From contig LQBI01000001.1 of the NCBI GenBank assembly GCA_002030045.1, positions 207,538-271,537 of the forward strand: 64,000 nucleotides of DNA, written 5' to 3'. The notes under the pieces are model-generated. The model worked only from the letters and a program-made list of their open reading frames with translations. It was not told where the DNA came from and did no database searches. Below are positions 46,469 through 55,261 of this stretch, piece after piece. Both the position numbers and the translations under genes were made by a program. The DNA is from Candidatus Aegiribacteria sp. MLS_C. Lineage in GTDB: Bacteria > Fermentibacterota > Fermentibacteria > Fermentibacterales > JCC-6. Position 1 is the stretch's first letter. Each line of letters begins with the position of its first letter.

Positions 46469-47592
46469 AGAGCAGAGTAGCAGTACTCAAGACAACGCCG
46501 GAAACGGTCCTGGAGGACTACGCCCGGCTCCTTAGAAGCATTGACTACATTGACGAGCTGGACAGGAGCAGGGACGTCCTCCTGAAGATAAACGTCTCCT
46601 GGCATCACTGGTACCCGGCCTGTTCCACCACGCCCTGGCAGCTGGACGGGGTCATACGAACACTCCTTGAGGACGGCTTCAGTAAGGACCAGCTCGTTTC
46701 GACCCACAACCGGACGGTTGTGGTAAGCGACAAGAGGGGAGAGAAGGGCAACCACCTGAAAATGGTCGACGAGGACCTCCACGGCATACGGAAGGTGAGG
46801 CTCTACGAGAAACCGGTGAAATGGGTGGAGTTCACTCCGAAGAAGCCGTTCAGGGTCCTGGGCGACATCTTCCCTGACGGGGTGAAGATCCCGGACGTTC
46901 TCATAGGCAACAACATAATACAGCTGCCGACGGTAAAGACCCACGTGTTCACGACGATAACCGGAGCAATGAAGAACGCTTTCGGCGGCCTGCTCAGCGA
47001 GAGGCGCCACTGGACCCATGGCGTTATTCACGAGACCCTCGTGGACCTTCTTCGAATACAGAAGGAGATCCATCCCGGGCTTCTGGCAGTGATGGACGGG
47101 ACATTCGCCGGAGAGGGGCCCGGTCCCAGGGCCATGATACCCCATGTAAAGAACTACATACTCGCCTCGGCGGACCAGGTTGCCATAGATGCCATCAGCG
47201 CCAGGATGCAGGGTTTCGACCCCATGAAGCTGGACTTCATAAGACTGGCCCACGAGGAGGGTCTGGGCACCGGCGACCCGGCAGAGATTGAGATCGTGGG
47301 CGAGGACATATCGGACGTGAACTTCCATTTCGTGCAGACGGACACCTTCGCCAGCAGGGGACAGAAGATGATCTACCATGGCTGGCTCAAACCAATGGAG
47401 AAGTTCCTTCTCAGAACACCGCTCGTTCCATGGTCCTATTTCGCCAGCAGGCTCTATCACGACGTCCTCTGGCTCAACCTGGTCGGGAAGAAGAGGATAA
47501 GGGCCGCGAAGCAAACTGAGTGGGGCAGGCTCTTCGATGCCTACGGTTCTCTGGAAACCGTTCCGGGACATACGGAGAGGAACGGCGGCTGA
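46465..47592 (+). CDS. DUF362 protein (no ferredoxin domain)
   Basis: 375 aa. DUF362 blocks: VLLKINVSWHHWYPACSTTPWQLDGVIRTL, IQLPTVKTHVFTTITGAMKNAFGGLL and GLLAVMDGTFAGEGPGPRAM. Compared with the protein at 44419 it lacks the C-terminal cluster-binding Cys motifs and has a different tail (about 300-375) with basic and aromatic residues that may lie at the membrane. ATG 46465 overlaps the acyltransferase stop (ATGA); RBS AAGAGGCGGG. Its role is unknown; the association with acyltransferase and gpsA suggests lipid metabolism but does not prove it. Confidence 0.83.
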   Translation: MKSRVAVLKTTPETVLEDYARLLRSIDYIDELDRSRDVLLKINVSWHHWYPACSTTPWQLDGVIRTLLEDGFSKDQLVSTHNRTVVVSDKRGEKGNHLKMVDEDLHGIRKVRLYEKPVKWVEFTPKKPFRVLGDIFPDGVKIPDVLIGNNIIQLPTVKTHVFTTITGAMKNAFGGLLSERRHWTHGVIHETLVDLLRIQKEIHPGLLAVMDGTFAGEGPGPRAMIPHVKNYILASADQVAIDAISARMQGFDPMKLDFIRLAHEEGLGTGDPAEIEIVGEDISDVNFHFVQTDTFASRGQKMIYHGWLKPMEKFLLRTPLVPWSYFASRLYHDVLWLNLVGKKRIRAAKQTEWGRLFDAYGSLETVPGHTERNGG

Positions 47593-47599
47593 CGCCGGA

Positions 47600-48583
47600 A
47601 TGAGTATCAGGGAGGCGGTCCTCGGATGCGGAAGGTGGGGCAGTTTCCACCTCTGGTACGGACACCGCTCGGGCAACAGCGTGATCGGATGGGAGCCCGA
47701 GGGCAACCCCCATTACGAGCGTCTGCGCCTCACCGGGAGGAACAGCTATCTCCAGCTCCCTGCGGAGGTGGAACTCACGGAGGACCTGGACGACGTTGCC
47801 GGCAGTGATGTGGTGGTGGTGACGGTACCGGCCCAGAGTTTCCGCTCACTGTGCAGGACGCTGTCCGGTCTTGACCTCTCATCCTCCGATCTGGTTCTCT
47901 GCATGAAGGGGATCGAGAGGGGCACGGGAATGCGGCTCTCGGAAATATCACTGCAGGAGGGTGTATCCCCCAGGAGCCTCTCGGTCTGGGTGGGCCCCGG
48001 CCACCCGCAGCAGTTCGTGGCCGGTGTCCCCAGCTGCATGATAGTTGCATCCGGGAAGGAGGAGGACGCACTGCGGGTCTCCTCCATCTTCAGCACGGAC
48101 CTCATAAGGTTCTACAGGTCAAGGGACCTGACAGGCTGCGAAGTGGGGGCCGCCACGAAGAACATCGTGGGAATAGCCGCGGGACTTCTTGACGGACTGA
48201 ACCTGTCAGGTCTGAAGGGAGCACTGATGGCAAGGGCGCCGCAGGAGGTAGCCCGGCTGGTGAGGGCAATGGGTGGCGACTGGAGGAGCGTTTACGGCCT
48301 GTCGCATCTCGGAGACTACGAGGCGACTCTCTTCTCCCCGTACAGCCACAACAGGATGTACGGAGAAGCTCTGGCCAGGGGTGGAAATACGGAGGACATT
48401 CCCCTTGCCGAGGGGGTGGACACCGCTACGGCCACCATCGAACTGGCGGCCGGCCACGGTGTGGACATGCCCATCACTTCGACCGTCACGAAGATCATAG
48501 AGGGTGAGATGCCCGTGAGGGAGGCTCTGGCAGAGCTGTTCGCAAGGCCCGAGAAGGAGGAATTCTCAAGCGAACTCTGCTGA
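47600..48583 (+). CDS. gpsA: NAD(P)-dependent glycerol-3-phosphate dehydrogenase
   Basis: 327 aa. It reduces dihydroxyacetone phosphate to sn-glycerol-3-phosphate for phospholipid synthesis. Rossmann motif AVLGCGRWGSF (GxGxWG), SDVVVVTVPAQSFRSL, LCMKGIERGTGMRLSEI, catalytic Lys in GAATKNIVGIAAGLLDGL, and GLSHLGDYEATLFSPYSHNRMYGE matching the GLaGlGDL..T....RN..G block. ATG 47600 starts right before the Rossmann strand, as in the family, although its ribosome site is weak (GCCGGA). Confidence 0.9.
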   Translation: MSIREAVLGCGRWGSFHLWYGHRSGNSVIGWEPEGNPHYERLRLTGRNSYLQLPAEVELTEDLDDVAGSDVVVVTVPAQSFRSLCRTLSGLDLSSSDLVLCMKGIERGTGMRLSEISLQEGVSPRSLSVWVGPGHPQQFVAGVPSCMIVASGKEEDALRVSSIFSTDLIRFYRSRDLTGCEVGAATKNIVGIAAGLLDGLNLSGLKGALMARAPQEVARLVRAMGGDWRSVYGLSHLGDYEATLFSPYSHNRMYGEALARGGNTEDIPLAEGVDTATATIELAAGHGVDMPITSTVTKIIEGEMPVREALAELFARPEKEEFSSELC

Positions 48584-48601
48584 TACGGGGAAGGATAGGA
48601 A

Positions 48602-49693
48602 CTGAAAGGTACGACGTATCTGGACAGCCTGACCATCAGACCTCTGCTGGCAGAGGCCAGGCAGGCCATGGAGGAGGCTCTGGACCTGGGGCTGGGGGAC
48701 CCCAGGTGCACCAACGCGCCGGGTCGGGAAGCGCAGGCCGCCATGGAGGACCTGGGTTCCCGAGTATCCAAGCTGGTCAACGGAAGAGCAACGGTATTCT
48801 CAGTAGACGGGTGCCTTGCGTCGGCAATGGCCGTACTAGCTGCGGGAAGGGCTGCACGGGCAAGGGGGGCCGGGCACGTGGTGGCATCGCCGGTGGAGAG
48901 TGCTGCGGTGGTGGGCGCACTCAGGCTGCTTCAGGAAGAGGGGTCACGAGTCAGCGTCATGGATTCTGACCGCCGTGGATTCGTGGGGCCTGATTCCCTC
49001 GGAGAGCTTCTTGCGGAGGATACCGGTCTGCTGGTCTGCTGCCTGGCTGACGGGGTATGCGGCACTGTTCAGCCGTTGAAGGAACTCAGCGGCTTACTCG
49101 ATCCGGAAAGGACCTGGGTGCACTGCGAATGCAGCTGGGCAGCCGGGAGGGTGCCTGTGGACATGGAGGAACTGGGAGTTGATTCAGCCTCGTTCTCGTC
49201 GGTACAGCTGGGAGGTCCTCCGGGAAGCGGAGCCGTGACAGTACGAAGGGGGAGGATGCTTTCCCTGGACAGGGTGCCAGAGTTCGCCCTCTCTACGAAC
49301 CTGCCGGCGTCATTCGGCATGGTAGCCGCGATGGAATCGAGGTTCGGCTGTGTAGGGACGTCATCGGGATATGTGGAGGAACTCAGGGAGGAGACCATGA
49401 GGGGTCTTGACTCCTGCGGTCTCAGTTACTCTATCATTGGTGGAGAAGGTTCCTTGCCCGGGACCGGACTGCTGAGGCTGAAGGGCAGGTTCGACAGGGT
49501 GCATGCCAGGCTGGAGCGGGAGGGTGTGATCCTTCCCTCCCACAACTCCACGAGAAGGCTCTCCTTCCTCAGGCGTACCGGCTGGGACGTGTCGATGCCG
49601 GACAGGTATCTGGGCTTTTCGCTGGATACCTTCAACACCGGACTGGACGTCGAGTATTTCCTGCGGGCCCTGGCCTCGGTGCTGGGCTCATGA
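48602..49693 (+). CDS. Cysteine-desulfurase-like (aminotransferase class V) protein lacking the PLP lysine; probable CTG start
   Basis: 363 aa from CTG 48602. The N-terminus KGTTYLDSLTIRPLLAEA matches YLDNAATTPL..EV of NifS/IscS; the first ordinary start (ATG 48668) would cut it off. An in-frame TAG lies at 48596-48598 and AAGGA (48591-48595) sits six bases before the CTG. The active site is degraded: the SxHK(F/I)xGPxG block reads SSVQLGGPPGSGAV, so the Schiff-base Lys is Gln, and the PLP-binding DxAQ block reads CECSWAAG. It therefore probably does not work as a desulfurase. A regulatory or structural role is possible. Confidence 0.78.
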   Translation: MKGTTYLDSLTIRPLLAEARQAMEEALDLGLGDPRCTNAPGREAQAAMEDLGSRVSKLVNGRATVFSVDGCLASAMAVLAAGRAARARGAGHVVASPVESAAVVGALRLLQEEGSRVSVMDSDRRGFVGPDSLGELLAEDTGLLVCCLADGVCGTVQPLKELSGLLDPERTWVHCECSWAAGRVPVDMEELGVDSASFSSVQLGGPPGSGAVTVRRGRMLSLDRVPEFALSTNLPASFGMVAAMESRFGCVGTSSGYVEELREETMRGLDSCGLSYSIIGGEGSLPGTGLLRLKGRFDRVHARLEREGVILPSHNSTRRLSFLRRTGWDVSMPDRYLGFSLDTFNTGLDVEYFLRALASVLGS

Positions 49694-49706
49694 AAGGTAC
49701 CCGGTA

Positions 49707-50888
49707 TTGATAAGATACATACTCGTCCTCTGCCTGATGGCGGCAATGCTGAACGGACCCCTGCAGGCGCAGGAGGTTTGCGGATGCAGGTACTTCTGGG
49801 TGGTAAGGGACGGTCTTTCCAGTCCCCAGTCAATTGATTCACTGGTGGAAAGATCTGCTGAGGCAGGGGCCAACGGTCTCCTGGTCCAGGTGGTGGGAAG
49901 GGGGGAAGCCTACTACTCGTCAGCCATCCTTCCCCCGGCATCGCACATTCAGGGTTTCGATCCTCTGGCGTACACCATAGCCAGGGCGCGTCCCATGGGA
50001 ATGGAGGTCCATGCCTGGGTCAACGCATTCCTGGTATGGTCCGACGATGACCCTCCGGCGGACTCCTCCCATGTCTGGCACATGCACCCCGCTTGGTTCA
50101 TGTCCGACCGTTACGGGCGTTCCACCCGTGAGTACACCGGTTATGAATGCGAGGCAGCCGGAATAGTTGGCGCCACTCTCTCGCCGGCGGTCCCGGAGGT
50201 CCGGGGCTTCCTGGCTGAAGTGACATCCGAGATCGCCACCGGTTACGATGTGGACGGGATACACCTGGACTACATCCGATATCCGAACCAGGCTTTCGGC
50301 TACGAGTCCCCGGCGGTGGGAAGGTTCTACCTGGAGACCGGGCTGGATCCCCTTGACATATTCAGACGGGCCTCCGGCACCGGCGAGGTCGAGGCCGCCT
50401 GGTACAGCTGGAGACGGGACATGGTCACCTCAACCGTGGAGACCGTGAGATCTGTTCTGAGGGCGGACGCTCCGGGAGTGCTCCTGTCCGCCGCGGTCAT
50501 GGCCGATCCATCGGAGGCCGCATCTCTCTACTCTTGCGACTGGCAGCACTGGCTGGAGAGGGGCCTGGTCGACTTCGTCTGCCCGATGGCCTACACCACC
50601 AGCCGCTCCAGGGCCCTGGAGCTGGCCGCACTGGTGACGTCCGGTTATCCGGAGAAGGTGGTCTACGGCATAGGTACCTACAACCAGACCGTAAGAAGCG
50701 CGATCACGGGAGCAGGGGAAGCCCTTGCCAGGGATGCCGCGGGCGTATGCGTCTTCAGCCTCAACTCATTCTCCTCGGACAGCACCTGGAAGATAAGGAA
50801 TTTCTGGGGTGAGATCGGCAGTCCCGTGCATGCGGTCGATCCCTCCGTTTACCAGAGGGTCTCCTCCGGCTTCGGGGCATCCAGGTGA
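49707..50888 (+). CDS. Exported GHL10-type glycoside hydrolase-like protein
   Basis: 393 aa. Signal peptide MIRYILVLCLMAAMLNGPLQA, then a TIM-barrel of the GHL10 (YngK/DUF187) family: WVVRDGLSSPQSIDSLVERS, GMEVHAWVNAFLVW, ATGYDVDGIHLDYIRYPN (family core), LLSAAVMADPSEA and DFVCPMAYTTSRSR. Members are predicted to cleave glycans, possibly peptidoglycan-linked. TTG 49707 has AAAGG upstream; it begins 13 nt after the preceding stop and its end overlaps the next gene (GTGA). Confidence 0.87.
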   Translation: MIRYILVLCLMAAMLNGPLQAQEVCGCRYFWVVRDGLSSPQSIDSLVERSAEAGANGLLVQVVGRGEAYYSSAILPPASHIQGFDPLAYTIARARPMGMEVHAWVNAFLVWSDDDPPADSSHVWHMHPAWFMSDRYGRSTREYTGYECEAAGIVGATLSPAVPEVRGFLAEVTSEIATGYDVDGIHLDYIRYPNQAFGYESPAVGRFYLETGLDPLDIFRRASGTGEVEAAWYSWRRDMVTSTVETVRSVLRADAPGVLLSAAVMADPSEAASLYSCDWQHWLERGLVDFVCPMAYTTSRSRALELAALVTSGYPEKVVYGIGTYNQTVRSAITGAGEALARDAAGVCVFSLNSFSSDSTWKIRNFWGEIGSPVHAVDPSVYQRVSSGFGASR

Positions 50889-51646
50889 GGCTCGGTATAC
50901 TTGCCAGCGGCAGCAGGGGGAACGCCATCGTTCTGGAGCACGCGGGCATCTCGGTCTTCATCGATGCCGGCCTCAGCGGAAGGCGTCACTTCGAGAGGCT
51001 CACAGCGTCGGGATTTGCCGGTTTGAAGCCGGCGGCCCTCCTGCTCAGCCACGAACACTCGGATCACGTGAGCTGCGCCGGTGTCCTGGCAAGGAAATGG
51101 GGCATACCTGTCTGCGGAACCACCGGGACTCTCGGCGCCTGCAGGAGGTCCCTCGGAAGGGTTCCCGGCATTGAGGTCCTCGAGAACGGGTCCGTAATGG
51201 ACCTTGGTGAGTTCAGTATCTCGGCATTCAGTATCGCCCACGATGCCGTGGACCCCTCCGGCTATCTGGTAGAATGGGATTCGGGAAGACTCGGCATAGT
51301 CACTGACCTGGGAGTATCCAGCCCGCTGGTGGAGGAGAGCCTCTCGGGATGCACGGCTCTGGTCCTGGAGTTCAACCACGACGAGGATATGCTCTGGAAC
51401 GGAAGCTATCCATGGAACCTCAAGCAGAGGATAGCGTCCAACATCGGACATCTCTCGAACCATGCGGCATCGGAACTGCTGGCCGCTGTGATGCATAGAG
51501 AACTGAGGACCTGTGTACTGGCGCATTTGAGCCAGGAGAACAACCTTCCGCGACTTGCGGAGGAAGCATCGAGGGAAGTAACGGGAGGAGGGGTCGAGAT
51601 CCTGACCGGAATGCAGGACGAACCCCTTCCCGCGCTGGAGATATGA
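50885..51646 (+). CDS. Metallo-beta-lactamase-fold hydrolase (YycJ/WalJ-like)
   Basis: 253 aa. The YycJ family start LGILASGSRGNAIVLEHAG is followed by the metal motif LLSHEHSDHVSCAGVLARKWG (HxHxDH), SIAHDAVDPSGYLVE and VLEFNHDEDML, and CVLAHLSQENNLPRLA near the end. Relatives act on nucleic acids (WalJ is a putative 5'-3' exonuclease) in the cytosol. The GTG start overlaps the stop of the glycosidase gene. Confidence 0.9.
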   Translation: MRLGILASGSRGNAIVLEHAGISVFIDAGLSGRRHFERLTASGFAGLKPAALLLSHEHSDHVSCAGVLARKWGIPVCGTTGTLGACRRSLGRVPGIEVLENGSVMDLGEFSISAFSIAHDAVDPSGYLVEWDSGRLGIVTDLGVSSPLVEESLSGCTALVLEFNHDEDMLWNGSYPWNLKQRIASNIGHLSNHAASELLAAVMHRELRTCVLAHLSQENNLPRLAEEASREVTGGGVEILTGMQDEPLPALEI

Positions 51647-51660
51647 GGAGGTAGTCCAAA

Positions 51661-52188
51661 TTGAAAACGACCTTGATACTGGTGTTCACGGTCGCAATGA
51701 CCGCGGCTGCCCTGGACCTGGACATTGCGGCGAACACAGGGCTCTCCTACCCCACGGGCAAGTGGGGTAACAGCCTGAACACCGGTCTCGACGGGGGGGT
51801 GTACGCTTCCTGGATAGCAACCCCTTCGCTCAGGGCCGGTCTCGGAGTATCGTTCGGAGTGTTCGGCAGCGGTGACCAGGGAGCGGCCAGCCTGACGATG
51901 GTCAGGCCCCAGGTCAGGGCGGGGTATTACTTCAGGCCATGGGGACGGGTGTTCAACCCCGGCCTGCTGTGTTCCTTCGGCATGTGCCGCAGCGCCCTCA
52001 GCAACAGCGGCGGCACTGACCCTGTGACCTGGGACCCCTTCTGGTCTGTGGGCTTCAGATGGAACTTCAGCATCGGCGGGGGCTTCAGGGGAGAGGTCGG
52101 CACCGACTATTCCAGTATAATGGCCGAGCTTCAGACCGGAGACGCATTCCTCCTGCAGCTGGGCCTGTCCAGGGAGGTGGCGATATGA
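51661..52188 (+). CDS. Small outer-membrane beta-barrel-like protein
   Basis: 175 aa. Signal peptide MKTTLILVFTVAMTAAA, then alternating strands with aromatic ends (GGVYASWIATPSLRAGLGVSFG, RPQVRAGYYFRPWGRVFNPG, FWSVGFRWNFSIGGGFRGEVG) ending in FLLQLGLSREVAI, as expected of an eight-strand barrel. TTG 51661 with GGAGG upstream. The next gene, a lipoprotein, overlaps by ATGA, so the pair may assemble together. Confidence 0.75.
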   Translation: MKTTLILVFTVAMTAAALDLDIAANTGLSYPTGKWGNSLNTGLDGGVYASWIATPSLRAGLGVSFGVFGSGDQGAASLTMVRPQVRAGYYFRPWGRVFNPGLLCSFGMCRSALSNSGGTDPVTWDPFWSVGFRWNFSIGGGFRGEVGTDYSSIMAELQTGDAFLLQLGLSREVAI

Positions 52189-52835
52189 GACGGCTCGCGT
52201 CGGCGGTCCTGGCAGTGGTGGTCATGGCTTCCCTGGGCTGCGACAGGAATCCCCTGTTCTTCAGGATGGGGGCCGACTACTATCCCGTCGACGAGTTAGG
52301 AAGCGAATGGGAGTACTCCATCGAAGGAGGGGGGACCCTCATAGTCCAGGTGGTGGATCAGACCGAGAAAGGCGAGAGGGCGTGCTACAGGGTCCTCTCC
52401 GGTGCCGACTACACCTACTGGATAGCGAACGACTGTTTCCTCGAGTTCTATGAGGACCACAGGGTCATGTTCAATGGTATCGAGGTCCCGCTTTACCAGT
52501 CCTGGGTCACCTGGCTCGACTGGCCCCTGACGGTGGGCTACACCCGGACCGATTCGGCTTCCACCTTCGAGGTGAGCCAGGGGGTGACCATCAGTCACGA
52601 CTGGGAACGGACCACCACGGTAGCGGGAATAGGGACCAGCCCCGACGGCCGGTGGGAACAGTGTTACCACCTGGTACAGGATGAGACCACAGTGAACTGG
52701 ATCAGGACCACGGGTTTCGATCCGGAGACCACCGTGGTGACAAGGGACATCTGGCTCGCCCCCGACGTGGGGATGGTGGCCAGCCAGACGGCGGACAGCA
52801 CACTTACTCTTGTGAGCTATACTCCGGGCAGCTGA
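52185..52835 (+). CDS. Lipoprotein of unknown function
   Basis: 216 aa. The signal peptide ends with a lipobox VMASLGC, Cys19 or so being lipidated. The mature part is beta-rich (WEYSIEGGGTLIVQVVDQTEKG, WIANDCFLEFYEDHRVMFNG, TRDIWLAPDVGMVASQTAD) and resembles the LolA/secreted carrier-like proteins that end with a LAPDVGMV block, but the family is not certain. ATG 52185 was chosen because it gives the lipoprotein signal; the ATGA overlap with the barrel gene and GGGAGG upstream support it. Confidence 0.75.
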   Translation: MRRLASAVLAVVVMASLGCDRNPLFFRMGADYYPVDELGSEWEYSIEGGGTLIVQVVDQTEKGERACYRVLSGADYTYWIANDCFLEFYEDHRVMFNGIEVPLYQSWVTWLDWPLTVGYTRTDSASTFEVSQGVTISHDWERTTTVAGIGTSPDGRWEQCYHLVQDETTVNWIRTTGFDPETTVVTRDIWLAPDVGMVASQTADSTLTLVSYTPGS

Positions 52836-52837
52836 AA

Positions 52838-54184
52838 TTGACCTCGGGCCTCGTCTTCTCGTTCTTCTTCCTGCTGGCCTACGCCTACATAGCCGTGGCA
52901 CACAGGAAGAGGGGCATGGCGATCTGGCTGTCGGCTGTAATGGCTCTGCTGAGCAGCGTTGTCTTCGGCTGTTTCGCCGGATGGGGTGATATTGCGACCA
53001 TAGCCGGGAACATCAACTTCAGCGTCCTTCTGGTATTCTCCGGCATCCTGCTGATAGCCGAGGTCCTCATCGAGGCCGGCATTCCAGGCCATCTGGCCGG
53101 GCACATCGTAATGCATTCGAAGGACTACGGTCACGCCGCCGTCTACCTTTGCATACTCTCAAGCATCATCTCGGTCTTCGTGGAGAACGTGGCCACCGTT
53201 ATGATAGTGGCTCCCATAGCACTCGAGGTGGCGAGGAAACTGAAGGCGAACCCTGTGGTGCTGCTGATAGGCATCGCCGTGGCCAGCAACCTCCAGGGTA
53301 CGGCCACGCTGGTGGGAGATCCACCCAGTATGATACTGGCTGCCTCTGAGAACATGGACTTCAATGATTTCTTCTTTATGAACGGCAGACCCGGAATATT
53401 CTTCGCGGTACAGGTGGGAGCGGTGTTTTCCTTCTTCGTCCTCAAAAGGCTTCTGAAGAAGGATTCCCGTTCGCTGCCCAGGGTGGAGATACCCAATGTG
53501 AGCAGCTGGTTCCCCGCATGGGTCCTGGGAGCGGTCATATTCGGTCTGGCGGTCCTCAGCTTCTTCTTCCCCGGAGTGGGTATTCAGGCGGGGCTCCTGT
53601 GCATCGCCGGAGGGGCGGTCTCCGTGGTGTGGCACGCATTCTACAGGAGGGGACATCTCGGAGCCCGGTCCAGCAGGGGAAGGCACGGGGACAGGACCTC
53701 GAGGAGAATACTCAGGGAGTTCGACTGGGATACGCTGTTCCTGCTGGCCGGAATATTCTTCATGGTGGGAGCGCTGGAGACCATGGGAGTGATGGAGAGC
53801 GTCGGCACTTTCCTGGCCGGTGTCTCAGGTCACGATCCCCTGATGGCGTTCATTCTGGTGGTTGCGAGTGCGGTCGTCCTCAGTGCCTTCGTGGACAACG
53901 TGCCCTACGTGACGGCGATGATCCCCGTGGCCCACGCCATCGCCGGGAGTCTCGACCATTCCGGAGGGACTCACCATTACCTCACCTTCGGCCTCCTGAT
54001 AGGAGCCTGCCTCGGAGGCAACATATCCCCCGTCGGAGCGGCTGCGAACATAGTTTCGGTATCCGTACTGAGGAAGAACGGTTATCCGGTGACGTTCTAC
54101 CAGTTCGTCCGGGTGGGTCTTCCCTTCACACTTGCGGCTACCGTTTCGGGGGCTGCTTTCATATGGTTCGTCTGGGGGCCATGA
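52838..54184 (+). CDS. ArsB/NhaD/SLC13-superfamily ion transporter
   Basis: 448 aa, about 11-12 membrane helices. The IT-superfamily marks are present in both halves: ENVATVMIVAPIALEVARK and SNLQGTATLVGDPPSMIL in the first, and VDNVPYVTAMIPVAHAIA and GACLGGNISPVGAAANIVSV in the second. NhaD-type Na+/H+ antiporters and ArsB-type pumps share these; the ion is unclear. TTG 52838 has no good ribosome site, so translation is probably coupled to the lipoprotein stop 3 nt upstream. The stop overlaps aroB. Confidence 0.85.
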   Translation: MTSGLVFSFFFLLAYAYIAVAHRKRGMAIWLSAVMALLSSVVFGCFAGWGDIATIAGNINFSVLLVFSGILLIAEVLIEAGIPGHLAGHIVMHSKDYGHAAVYLCILSSIISVFVENVATVMIVAPIALEVARKLKANPVVLLIGIAVASNLQGTATLVGDPPSMILAASENMDFNDFFFMNGRPGIFFAVQVGAVFSFFVLKRLLKKDSRSLPRVEIPNVSSWFPAWVLGAVIFGLAVLSFFFPGVGIQAGLLCIAGGAVSVVWHAFYRRGHLGARSSRGRHGDRTSRRILREFDWDTLFLLAGIFFMVGALETMGVMESVGTFLAGVSGHDPLMAFILVVASAVVLSAFVDNVPYVTAMIPVAHAIAGSLDHSGGTHHYLTFGLLIGACLGGNISPVGAAANIVSVSVLRKNGYPVTFYQFVRVGLPFTLAATVSGAAFIWFVWGP

Positions 54185-55254
54185 TGGAATTCGAATGGGG
54201 AACCTCGACCCTCAAGACCGAGGTCGAGCTTTATCCGCAAAGCCGGGAACCGGACCTCGCCGGGCTCTTCGTCGGGGAGTGGAGGGATCCGTTCCTGGTG
54301 GTCGATGCTTCCGTGAGGATGCTGTGGGACGGACTGCTCCAGCCGGCTATCCTCTCCTCCTCCGGTATTTACGCCATGGAGGCGGAAGAGATCCTGAAGA
54401 ACACATTCTCGCTCTCGCAGATATGGGACAGTATGTCCTCCGCAGGCATAAACCGGGATACGCCCGTCGTGGTGGTGGGCGGGGGGCTGGTCTGCGACAT
54501 GGGTGCCCTGGCAGCGTCCACCTACCTCAGGGGACTGCCTCTGATGCTGGTCCCCACAACCCTGCTCTGCATGGTGGATGCTTGCCTGGGAGGCAAGACA
54601 GGGGTCAACCTGTCCGGAAACAAGAACCAGGTGGGCACTTTCTATCCCGCCGGGCGCATAGTGATCTCCACCCGTTTCCTGGAGACCCTTCCCGGGAGGG
54701 AGTACCGGAGCGGCATGGCGGAGGTCATCAAGACGGCGCTGATCGGGGACAGGGGAATAGAGAACCTGCTTCGTGAGGCGTCTGTATACGGTGGTTCGAA
54801 CGAAGCGGTCCCCGAGGTGGTCAGGCGGAGCCTCGCGGTTAAGGGGGCGGTGGTCGAGGCCGACCTCACGGAGAGGGGTAGCAGGATGGTGCTCAACCTC
54901 GGACACACGGTGGGCCATGCCCTCGAGAGCGCCAGCGGTTTCAGGCTCTCCCACGGCGAGGCGGTGGGTCTCGGCATGCTGGCGGAGGCGGCCATGGCGG
55001 TGGCGCTGGGAGGCGACAGGAATCTCCCGGGCGAGATCCATCGGATGCTGGACGTTGTAGGGCTACCCGGAAGGATGGATGTCGACCCTCTGATGGAGGA
55101 GATCAGGAAGCGGCTGGAAAGGGACAAGAAAACCAGGAGGGACGCCCGTACCTGGGCGCTGCCCTTCGACTGGTGCGACTGCAGGCTGGTCCCCCTCACT
55201 CCCGACCAGGAGGCGGAACTGCTTCCCGGGGCCCTGGAAGTGCTGAAAGTATGA
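54181..55254 (+). CDS. aroB: 3-dehydroquinate synthase
   Basis: 357 aa. It converts DAHP to 3-dehydroquinate, step two of the shikimate pathway. NAD/zinc domain motifs: VVVGGGLVCDMGALAASTYLRGLPLMLVPTTLL, VDACLGGKTGVNLSGNKNQVGTFYPAG, YRSGMAEVIKTALI, and the zinc ligands in LNLGHTVGHALESASG and LSHGEAVGLGM. Two adjacent ATGs (54181, 54184) are possible; the first overlaps the transporter stop. The rest of the pathway is not in the window. Confidence 0.94.
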   Translation: MMEFEWGTSTLKTEVELYPQSREPDLAGLFVGEWRDPFLVVDASVRMLWDGLLQPAILSSSGIYAMEAEEILKNTFSLSQIWDSMSSAGINRDTPVVVVGGGLVCDMGALAASTYLRGLPLMLVPTTLLCMVDACLGGKTGVNLSGNKNQVGTFYPAGRIVISTRFLETLPGREYRSGMAEVIKTALIGDRGIENLLREASVYGGSNEAVPEVVRRSLAVKGAVVEADLTERGSRMVLNLGHTVGHALESASGFRLSHGEAVGLGMLAEAAMAVALGGDRNLPGEIHRMLDVVGLPGRMDVDPLMEEIRKRLERDKKTRRDARTWALPFDWCDCRLVPLTPDQEAELLPGALEVLKV

Positions 55255-55261
55255 AGACCGT

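Noticed and set aside
46423-47706. 427-residue minus frame opposite the DUF362 gene
   Set aside because: Lies across two overlapping genes on the plus strand and has no motif or ribosome site.
53518-55254. 578-residue frame ending in aroB
   Set aside because: The first 220 residues are an alternative frame of the transporter gene; aroB homology begins at ATG 54181/54184.
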